From Candidatus Eisenbacteria bacterium (GTDB lineage: Bacteria > Orphanbacterota > Orphanbacteria > Orphanbacterales > Orphanbacteraceae), in contig JAFGGD010000013.1 in assembly GCA_016930695.1 (NCBI GenBank), positions 1 to 64,000 on the forward strand: a DNA stretch of 64,000 nucleotides, given 5' to 3'. Positions 51,042 to 58,739 of this stretch are shown here, piece after piece. A model generated the notes under the pieces. That model saw nothing but the letters and a program-made list of their open reading frames with translations. It had not been told where the DNA came from and ran no database searches. The position numbers and the translations under genes were made by a program. How positions within the stretch are numbered: the stretch's first letter is position 1; each line of letters opens with the position of its first letter.

Positions 51042-51068
51042 TGGGGGAGGAGGCGGGGGCGCTTTCCA

Positions 51069-51680
51069 TCAGAGAAGGTCGCCGATCCGTCCGAGACGGG
51101 GGCGGTGTTTTCCCGTGTCCCAGGACCAGTGGATCACCTCCGCGCGCCCCCGGAGCAGGCTCTCGTCCAAGAACCCCCAGAACCGGCTGTCGTAGCTCTT
51201 GTTCCGGTTGTCCCCGAGCACGAAGATGTGCCCTTCCGGCACGGTGACCGGCCCGTAGAACGCCTGGGGCGGATTCCCGCATCCGTCGAGGTGTACGTAC
51301 GCTTCGTCGAGCGGTTCCCCGTCGATGAAGACGCGGTTTTCGCGGATTTCCACCGTTTCGCCGGGCAGGCCGATCACCCGCTTGATGTAGTCTTTGTCGT
51401 CCGCCGGCGAGCGGAAGATGGCGATCTCGCCGCGGCGGGGCTCCCGCCCCTTTATTTTATGTTCGGTAAAGGGGATGTGCGGTCCGTAGATGAATTTATT
51501 GGCGATCAGGAAGTCGCCGACCAGAAGGGTCTCCTCCATGGAGCCGGAGGGAATCTGATACGCCTGCACGACGAAGGTGCGGAGGAAGAGCACCGCCGCG
51601 ATCATGAACACGACGTCCTTCAAACGGTTCCAGGCGCGTCTCCGAAGGGATGGGGGGGAAGGCGTCGCGGTCTCGTTCAT
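51069..51680 (-). CDS. lepB: Signal peptidase I
   Basis: The 203-residue membrane enzyme removes signal peptides of exported proteins. A single N-terminal helix (FMIAAVLFLRTFVVQA) precedes the catalytic Ser S47 in IPSGSMEETL; the general base is K100 in DYIKRVIGLPGE, and box E (VLGDNRNKSYDSRFWG) is intact. I start it at ATG 51680, which has AAGGGAG 7 bases upstream, rather than at the earlier in-frame ATG 51701. It is monocistronic, facing the glycosyltransferase operon. Its activity suits the many signal-peptide proteins in this window. Confidence 0.95.
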   Translation of the reverse strand: MNETATPSPPSLRRRAWNRLKDVVFMIAAVLFLRTFVVQAYQIPSGSMEETLLVGDFLIANKFIYGPHIPFTEHKIKGREPRRGEIAIFRSPADDKDYIKRVIGLPGETVEIRENRVFIDGEPLDEAYVHLDGCGNPPQAFYGPVTVPEGHIFVLGDNRNKSYDSRFWGFLDESLLRGRAEVIHWSWDTGKHRPRLGRIGDLL

Positions 51681-51873
51681 CGTAGGCTCCCTTGTTTCCA
51701 TTCCCGGCTCGGCTCCTTGATCTTCTTTACGCTACCGCTTGTCGTTTGGTTCCATCTCCCGCTTGAGATTACAGCGGCCCGCCTCCGAGCGCAAGCCCGG
51801 GCCGGAAGTGGCGGTCGATGAATTAGATGTGATGCAATCCCGCTCCGCGCCGGGCGGGATCACCTCAGCTTCC

Positions 51874-52755
51874 CTAATCCGATTCCAGGATCGAGAGAAA
51901 AGCCCGGGCCGCCGGCGAGAGGTAGCGCCCCCGCGGGCGGATCACGCCGATCCTCCTTTCGAGACGAAGGCCGGTGAGGACCGGGGAGGCGAGGCGACCG
52001 GCATGGATCTCGGCGCGCACGGAACGCTCGGGCAACACGGCGAACCCCAGACCCACCTCGACCAGTTTCTTGATCGCCTCCGGGCTGGAGATCTCCATCG
52101 CCACCCGGGGGCGGACCCCCGCCGCGCCGAAGGCGCGGTCCACCTCGCGGCGCGTCACCGAGTTCTCCTTGAAGGTGATCATCGGCGTTTCGGCGAGTTC
52201 CTCCGGACGGATTCTCTTGCGCCCCGCCAGAGGGTGGCGGCGGGGAAGGATGGGGAGGAGTCGATCCCGCTCGACGACGGTTGACTCCAGATCGTCGCCG
52301 GAGACGGGGAGGGTGGCGACGGCCAGCTCGATCCGTCCCGCCCGGAGGGATTGGAGGAGAGGGAGAGTTCCGTCCACCGTCACCGACAGGTTCACCGATG
52401 GGTGGCGTCCCAGAAAAGTCCTGTACGCCCGGGGGAGGACGTAGATGCTCGCCACGTCGGTGGTCCCGATCTGGAGATCGCCGCCGTGTACCTCACGCAA
52501 ATCCCGGGCGGCGTCGGCGAGGTTCTCCGCCGCCCGCACCACCTCCTCGGCCCGGCCGATCAGGTGAAATCCCGCCGGCGTGGGGCGCGCCCGCTTGCCC
52601 GTTCTCTCGAAGAGGCGCTCGCCCAGCTCCTGCTCGAGGCGCCGGATCTGCATCGAGATGGTCGGTTGGGTCAGATGGAGCGCGCGGGCGGCGGCGGAGA
52701 ACCCGCCTTCCCGGGCAACGGCGAGAAAAGCGCGGAGCGGGGCCAGGTCGTTCAT
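51874..52755 (-). CDS. LysR-type transcriptional regulator
   Basis: The 293-residue protein has an N-terminal winged helix (DLAPLRAFLAVAREGGFSAA and ALHLTQPTISMQIRRLEQEL) and a C-terminal periplasmic-binding-like effector domain (DLQIGTTDVASIYVLP, GLGFAVLPERSV). ATG 52755 has GGAGAG 9 bases upstream; an in-frame TTG at 52764 is less likely. It is divergent from the inositol-phosphate synthase gene, with a candidate operator between them. The ligand is unknown; its sequence resembles CysB/CbbR-like regulators but not closely enough to assign one. Confidence 0.9.
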   Translation of the reverse strand: MNDLAPLRAFLAVAREGGFSAAARALHLTQPTISMQIRRLEQELGERLFERTGKRARPTPAGFHLIGRAEEVVRAAENLADAARDLREVHGGDLQIGTTDVASIYVLPRAYRTFLGRHPSVNLSVTVDGTLPLLQSLRAGRIELAVATLPVSGDDLESTVVERDRLLPILPRRHPLAGRKRIRPEELAETPMITFKENSVTRREVDRAFGAAGVRPRVAMEISSPEAIKKLVEVGLGFAVLPERSVRAEIHAGRLASPVLTGLRLERRIGVIRPRGRYLSPAARAFLSILESD

Positions 52756-52780
52756 TGTTATCAACTCTCCTTATGGATCT

Positions 52781-52800
52781 TATCAAATAGATTCATGATA
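52781..52800. promoter_or_regulatory. Candidate LysR operator
   Basis: TATCA (52781-52785), 10 bases, TGATA (52796-52800): an inverted repeat with the T-N11-A form typical of LysR binding sites, in the divergent gap and about 77 bases upstream of the inositol-phosphate synthase ATG. The surrounding 40 bases are AT-rich and probably hold both promoters. Confidence 0.5.
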
Positions 52801-52876
52801 CTTATAAGCGCGCTTCTGGTATTTTTCCAGGGAATTCGCGAAACCCGAGCCGCCCCCGGGGCGGAAGGAGAATACG

Positions 52877-54187
<1,311 letters not shown>

Positions 54188-54214
54188 GTTCCGCGGTTCG
54201 GCGGAAGGAACACA

Positions 54215-54248
54215 GGGGCGGGCCCGAACGGGTCCGCCCCTTCTTTTT
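54215..54248 (+). terminator. Strong Rho-independent terminator
   Basis: GGGGCGGGCCCG (54215-54226) pairs with CGGGTCCGCCCC (54229-54240), 12 bp with one G-T pair and a two-base gap, followed by TTCTTTTT. Confidence 0.9.
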
Positions 54249-54626
54249 CGCAAAACGCCTTTTCTCGGCTCGCAGAATGAGGGCCCGCCGGATGAGAACG
54301 CGTGGCGCAAGCGAATGGGTGCTCCCACCCGGGGGAAAAGAGAAAACGCGGCGCGGGAAGCAGCGAGCGCCAATCTTCTTCTATTCCAAAGATTTATCAG
54401 ATTCGAGTCTCCGCCGGGCACCCCGGGACAATTGAAGAGAACGGAGGTTCATTCCGATACATGGAATGAAGAAAAAAGCGATTCCCCTGGCAGGTTTTTT
54501 GCAAATTCCCCCCTTGTCTACAACGCCCCGGATGAAGCTTCTCCACCGCGGAAAACCGTGGAGGGAAGAGCGCGGGTCTCTGTAAGCGTGGCGGGTTTAC
54601 TCGCCGGAGAGCAAAGGAGAAGAAAG
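54249..54626. other. Intergenic region ahead of the chaperone-usher-like locus
   Basis: No gene is supported here. The region is less GC-rich near 54440-54520, where a TTGCAA (54500) and TACAAC (54520) pair has too short a spacer to be a confident promoter. The frame of the following gene is open across this region but carries no signal peptide or start consistent with secretion until TTG 54627. I see no riboswitch or attenuator. Confidence 0.5.
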
Positions 54627-55190
54627 TTGAGTTGGAGAAAGACGGGCATAAAGAGCTTGGGTCTCGCGTTGCCGCTCATCCTTCTGTCCGCCCTGGTTTG
54701 GGCGGCCGACGAGTCGGACACGGGAAACAGCATCGTGGGAGGTACGATACCCGAATTGTGCCAGATCGGAATCTCCGGAGACGTCTCCGGATTGTTGACC
54801 CTTACCCAGGACGGCACCGGAGAAACGGCATACGACGCGGGATACGTCGAGTCCGCCGCGGACGCGGTGACGGTTCGAGTGGACGCGAATAAACAGTGGA
54901 AACTGAGCGTTCATTACACCGGCGGTGGCTGGAGCTGTCCCGGTTCCTATGATAAGGACGAAGCGGATCTGGACCTGCGGATCACGAACACGCCGACCGG
55001 CACGATCCAGAACGGCGCCGATTCCTATTTCAGTCCCACGTCGAGCGCCACGGAGATCCTGAGCCACACCGTGGGCGTGCAGGACAACGACGTGGAGGTG
55101 CAGGTTCGGGTCGACCTGGATTGGACCGCCGATATTCCCGGCGCGTACAGCATCACGACCGTGTACACCATGGAGACGACCACGGGTTAA
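54627..55190 (+). CDS. Secreted pilin-like beta-sandwich subunit 1
   Basis: TTG 54627 follows AAGGAGA by about 7 bases and gives 187 residues. The signal peptide is LGLALPLILLSALVWA. Mature features are LTLTQDGTGETAYDAG, ADAVTVRVDANKQWKLSVHY, WSCPGSYDKDEADL and ITNTPTGTIQNGA, ending with VRVDLDWTADIPGAYSITTV. The last segment is the shared C-terminal LDW..PG.Y signature. It is 60-70% alike by eye to the product at 55543-56133. A terminator follows at 55282, so this gene may be expressed apart from, and more strongly than, the rest. Likely a surface fibre or coat subunit; spore-coat-U or archaic-pilin relatives are the nearest idea, not a firm match. Confidence 0.65.
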   Translation: MSWRKTGIKSLGLALPLILLSALVWAADESDTGNSIVGGTIPELCQIGISGDVSGLLTLTQDGTGETAYDAGYVESAADAVTVRVDANKQWKLSVHYTGGGWSCPGSYDKDEADLDLRITNTPTGTIQNGADSYFSPTSSATEILSHTVGVQDNDVEVQVRVDLDWTADIPGAYSITTVYTMETTTG

Positions 55191-55281
55191 ATATTCTCCC
55201 GTCGCTCCGGCGCCGGCCCCTTTCGGCGATGACGCGGAGTGACCGTGAGAGCGGCGCGGCGACTCCACCGCGACGGAAATA

Positions 55282-55334
55282 AGGCGGGCGGGCCGGTGAT
55301 CGGTTCGTCCGCCTCCTCATTTTCTTTTTTTTCC
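55282..55334 (+). terminator. Terminator between the two subunit paralogues
   Basis: A 14-bp stem (55282-55295 with 55301-55314, three G-T pairs) is followed by CCTCATTTTCTTTTTTTT. It should end or attenuate transcription after the first subunit gene. Confidence 0.75.
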
Positions 55335-55542
55335 GATGCCCGTTCCCGTTCGATCGTCCCGAGTCTTAACCTACATAATTGCAATGAGATGGTGTCGCTC
55401 GTCGCCGCCGCCCCCCCCCGCGTTCCCCGTTCCCCGGAGGTCCGTTTTCGAGAGGAACGTCTTTTTTTTAAAGATTTGTTCAGAAATCCCGAAAAACGGA
55501 TGGAAAGGGTCTCGTGGCTCGGAAAAGGAGCGGACCGGAACG

Positions 55543-56133
55543 ATGTGGCGATCTGCGAAACAGGTCGGTCCAGGGCAGGGACCGCTGGGCGGCCCGCGTT
55601 GCCTGCCCTATTTGCTGCTCGCCGCCGCGTTCGCCGCGGGCGCGCTCAGCGCGCGAGGCGAGGAGACGCAGGCGTCGATCGGAAGGATGCTTGTTCCCAT
55701 GCTCAGCCAGCTCACGCTGATGGGGGACATGTCCGACCTTCTCACTCTGACCGCCGACGGCGTCGGCGAAAGCGCGTACGACGCCGGGCAGGTCGAATCG
55801 GCGGCGGATGCCACGGTGCTCACCATCAACGCCAACGCGCCTTGGGATCTCTCGGTGAAGCTCGCCGGTGACTGGACCTGCCCCGGCGCCTACGACAAGG
55901 ACGAGGACGATCTCGCCATACGCATCACGAACACACCGACCGGAACGATCCAGAACGGCGCCGGATCCTACATCGACTTGGACGGCTCAGACACGCAGAT
56001 CCTGAGCCACACGGAAGGCGTGGCGGATAACGCGGTGCACGTGCAGACCCGCGTGCTGTTGGACTGGGCCGGGGACATCCCCGGCACGTACGGAATCACG
56101 ATCACCTATACCCTGGTCGCCCACGTCGAGTGA
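55543..56133 (+). CDS. Secreted pilin-like beta-sandwich subunit 2
   Basis: ATG 55543 follows AAGGAG (about 11 bases). The 196-residue product has a signal peptide (LPYLLLAAAFAAGALSARGE) and the same blocks as subunit 1: LTLTADGVGESAYDAG, INANAPWDLSVKL, WTCPGAYDKDEDDL, ITNTPTGTIQNGAG and VLLDWAGDIPGTYGITITYT. One conserved cysteine (in WTCPG) is shared by both. The 208-base gap upstream contains no confident promoter. It is followed by the chaperone gene 53 bases later. Function as a structural subunit is inferred from tandem paralogy, secretion and neighbours. Confidence 0.65.
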   Translation: MWRSAKQVGPGQGPLGGPRCLPYLLLAAAFAAGALSARGEETQASIGRMLVPMLSQLTLMGDMSDLLTLTADGVGESAYDAGQVESAADATVLTINANAPWDLSVKLAGDWTCPGAYDKDEDDLAIRITNTPTGTIQNGAGSYIDLDGSDTQILSHTEGVADNAVHVQTRVLLDWAGDIPGTYGITITYTLVAHVE

Positions 56134-56186
56134 CCGGAAAGAGCGGGGCGGCGCGCGGCCGGCCCGCGGGACGGGAGAACGAAACG

Positions 56187-57752
56187 ATGACGCGTCGATG
56201 CCTCTCCTACGGGGTCCTCCCGGCGCTTCTGTTCGCGGCGCACCTGATCGCGGTGCCCGACGCGCGGGCGTCCTTCGTGGTGTCGCCGATGGAACTGCAC
56301 CTCCGGGCCGGTCCCGGCGGGCGCGCCGAGGAGCCCATCACGATCAAGAATACCGGTACCCGGCCCCTTTCGGTCCGTCTCTATCCGGGCGACAGCCGCT
56401 TCGGATTGGACGGCCGGGAGGAGAATCTCCCCGTCGGATCGCTGGCGCGGAGCTGTGCCGACTGGCTCACCGTGGACGGACGCGTCATCGATCTGGAGCC
56501 GGGCGAGGTGAGGCAGATCCCGATCCTGCTCGAGGCACCGTCGCCGGCGGTGGGAAGTTATTGGACCAAAGTCTATCTCGAAGAGGTGAGCGCCCCCGAA
56601 CCGTCGGTCGTGAAGGAAGGGGAGCGGACCTACCGGGTTTTCATCAAGCAACGGGTCGGCGTTCGGATTTTTGAGGACGTGGAAGGGACGCTCCGGCCCG
56701 CCGCCCGGGTGACCCATGTCGGCGTGGAGGCGCCGGAGATCCGCGAGGCCGCGGTGACGCCGGAAACCGTTTCTCCGAAAGACGCGGCGCCGGGCTCTTG
56801 GCGCGCCCAGCTCCTCGCCACCCGGGACGCCGGCAAGGCGCGGGGGTTGGCCGAGTCGCTCGCGGGGAGATTCGACGGCCCGGTTCACGTGGTGTTCGAT
56901 GATCCCTTCTATAAGGTGCAGGTCGGCGAGGAACGGACGCGGGAGGAGGCGGAGGTCCTGACCTCCCGGCTCGCCTCCACCGGTTTCGGTTCGAGCTGGA
57001 TCGTCCGCGCGTCCGTCGCTTCGCCGGCGGGCGCGAAGGCCGAGAGTCGCGCCGACGCCCCGGCGCCCGCCGCGCGGACCGAGACGGTCGACGGGTTCCG
57101 CGTGCAGCTCCTCGCCTCCGCCGACGAGAAAAAGGCGCGCGCCCTGGCGGAGCGAGCGGAAGCGGTTCTGGAGACCGCGGCGTACGTGGAACGGAGCGGC
57201 GCCCTCTTCAAGACGAGGGTGGGGAACTGCGAGGAGAAGGAGGACGCCCTCCGTCTCGTGGAGCGGGCGAAGCGATCCGGTTTCGGCGGGGCTTGGTTGG
57301 TGCGCGCGGAGGTGACGCGGGAGGCGCCCCTTCTCGCCTCGGTTCCCGAAACGGGGATTCTACCGCCGACGGCGGAGGAGCCCGCGGCGTCCGCCTCACT
57401 CGACCACGGGAGAAACGCCGCGCCGTGGACCCCGGTGGTTACGGTTCGCGTCGAGAACACGGGCAACAGCATTCTCCGTTGCACCGGCCGCGCCGAGATC
57501 CGCGACGGCGGCGGGGCGGCGTTGGACACCCTCGCCCTCGGTGTGGAGGGTCGGTTCACCCTTTTCCCCGGTGGGACGCGGGAACTGCGCGTCTCCGGGG
57601 ATCGGGACCTCGCGCCGGGAACCTATACCGCGCTGGCGATCGTGGATTTCGGCGGTGATTATCTTGTGGCGGGGGACGCGGTTTTCGAGGTCCCGGACCG
57701 GCGCGTGCTCGCCCGTTCCGGACCCGGAGCGATCCAGGGAGATGGTGAATAA
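56187..57752 (+). CDS. PapD-like periplasmic chaperone carrying two SPOR domains
   Basis: The 521-residue protein has a signal peptide and then an N-terminal Ig-fold typical of fimbrial chaperones (SFVVSPMELHLRAGPGG, EEPITIKNTGTRPLSVRLYP, LEPGEVRQIPILLEAP, about 30-160). Two SPOR domains follow, near 204-278 (WRAQLLATRDAGKARGLAES...SSWIVRAS) and 302-377 (FRVQLLASADEKKARALAER...GAWLVRAE), and then a second Ig-like domain (VVTVRVENTGNSILRCTGRA...LAPGTYTALAIVDFGG, about 414-505). SPOR domains bind septal peptidoglycan; inside a chaperone this would localise subunit handling to a cell site. ATG 56187 follows GGGAGA. The downstream gene overlaps by 11 bases. Confidence 0.7.
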   Translation: MTRRCLSYGVLPALLFAAHLIAVPDARASFVVSPMELHLRAGPGGRAEEPITIKNTGTRPLSVRLYPGDSRFGLDGREENLPVGSLARSCADWLTVDGRVIDLEPGEVRQIPILLEAPSPAVGSYWTKVYLEEVSAPEPSVVKEGERTYRVFIKQRVGVRIFEDVEGTLRPAARVTHVGVEAPEIREAAVTPETVSPKDAAPGSWRAQLLATRDAGKARGLAESLAGRFDGPVHVVFDDPFYKVQVGEERTREEAEVLTSRLASTGFGSSWIVRASVASPAGAKAESRADAPAPAARTETVDGFRVQLLASADEKKARALAERAEAVLETAAYVERSGALFKTRVGNCEEKEDALRLVERAKRSGFGGAWLVRAEVTREAPLLASVPETGILPPTAEEPAASASLDHGRNAAPWTPVVTVRVENTGNSILRCTGRAEIRDGGGAALDTLALGVEGRFTLFPGGTRELRVSGDRDLAPGTYTALAIVDFGGDYLVAGDAVFEVPDRRVLARSGPGAIQGDGE

Positions 57753-58260
57753 CCGAAACCATATACGGATAAACGGCCTCGGGTTCCTCGGATTTTTCTT
57801 CGTCGCTTCCGTCATCTTCACGGCTCCCGAACCGGTCCGTGCGCAAACCGCCGGGCAGGCGCTCGTCGAGATCGATCTCGCCGTTCCGGCCCTGCAGCGT
57901 TTGGACGTGAATCCCGGTCTTCTCGGCATTCCGTCCCCCGCCTCCGGCGATTTCGCGCGGGGCTGTCTCGATCTCTCCGACCCGATCGAGGTGGAGATCT
58001 CGAGTAACATCCCCTGGATCCTTTCGCTTCGCGCGGCGGAGGAGGAAGAGAAGGCTCCTCTCTTTTTTCGCGTCGAAGGTTCCCGCTATCTCCCCCTGGA
58101 TACGGAGTGGCGCGTCGTGGCGCGCGGGGACGGTGCCGCCAATCGGGAACGCATCCGTATCGATCTCCGGATCCTACTCTCTTGGACCGGCGTAGTGCCC
58201 GGCCTCTACGAGCCGAGAATCGAGTACCGTCTCGCGCCGTCGGGGGAGGAGAAGCCGTGA
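57742..58260 (+). CDS. Secreted pilin-like subunit 3
   Basis: ATG 57742 lies within the end of the chaperone gene and gives 172 residues. A signal anchor (GLGFLGFFFVASVIFTAPEP) is followed by a short beta-sandwich. Its central VEISSNIPWILSLRA matches the NAPWDLSV block of the other subunits, a single cysteine sits in RGCLDLSDP, and the end LLSWTGVVPGLYEPRIEY is the LDW..PG.Y signature with L.W. It ends overlapping the next gene (GTGA). A minor or tip subunit is plausible, since it is less like the first two than they are to each other. Confidence 0.6.
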   Translation: MVNNRNHIRINGLGFLGFFFVASVIFTAPEPVRAQTAGQALVEIDLAVPALQRLDVNPGLLGIPSPASGDFARGCLDLSDPIEVEISSNIPWILSLRAAEEEEKAPLFFRVEGSRYLPLDTEWRVVARGDGAANRERIRIDLRILLSWTGVVPGLYEPRIEYRLAPSGEEKP

Positions 58261-58739
58261 GGATGGGCGTGGTCGGACGTTCGGTGGTGTTCGCCGCGGC
58301 GGCGCTTCTCGCGATCGGTCCGGCGGCGGCGGCGGACTTCGCCTCGGTCCGAGTGAGCGCCGGAAAGGTGCTCTTCCCCCTCGTCACCAAGGGCGCTCTG
58401 GCGGCGGGACGGGCGGAGGTCGGCGCGGCGCGCGGGATCTGCGCCCTCTCTGTCGAAGTGGAGCCCGTCGACGATCGCGGATGGAGCCTCTATGTCGTGA
58501 CGGATAGTCCCGCATTCGATCCGGTGGACGTGGGGAAACCCTGCGGCGATCTCTATTGGAAGAAGGATGAAGACGGGCCAGGCGCCTATCGCCCCTTGGA
58601 CGAGGGGGAGTGGCTCGTTTTCGACAATCCCGAGGGGGGACGGGCGGTCGTTCCGCTGGACGTCGCCGTCGCCCTCGATTGGAACACGCCGCCCGGCCGC
58701 TACAGTCTGGGCGTGCGTTTTCTGGTGAAACCGCGATGA
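58257..58739 (+). CDS. Secreted pilin-like subunit 4
   Basis: Start GTG 58257 overlaps the previous stop and has GGGGAGGAG about 6 bases upstream; ATG 58263 is an alternative. The 160-residue product has a signal peptide (VVFAAAALLAIGPAAAA) and a beta-rich body with SVEVEPVDDRGWSLYVVT and KPCGDLYWKKDEDGPGAY, whose YWKKDEDGPG echoes the DKDE block of subunits 1 and 2. It ends VAVALDWNTPPGRYSLGVRF, the shared C-terminal strand. The stop overlaps the ATG of the large barrel protein (ATGA), so chaperone, subunits 3 and 4 and barrel are translated as one coupled set. Confidence 0.6.
   Translation: MRMGVVGRSVVFAAAALLAIGPAAAADFASVRVSAGKVLFPLVTKGALAAGRAEVGAARGICALSVEVEPVDDRGWSLYVVTDSPAFDPVDVGKPCGDLYWKKDEDGPGAYRPLDEGEWLVFDNPEGGRAVVPLDVAVALDWNTPPGRYSLGVRFLVKPR

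Noticed and set aside
54315-54626. N-terminal extension of subunit 1
   Set aside because: It would place the signal peptide about 100 residues into the protein; TTG 54627 has a good Shine-Dalgarno and a signal peptide directly after it.
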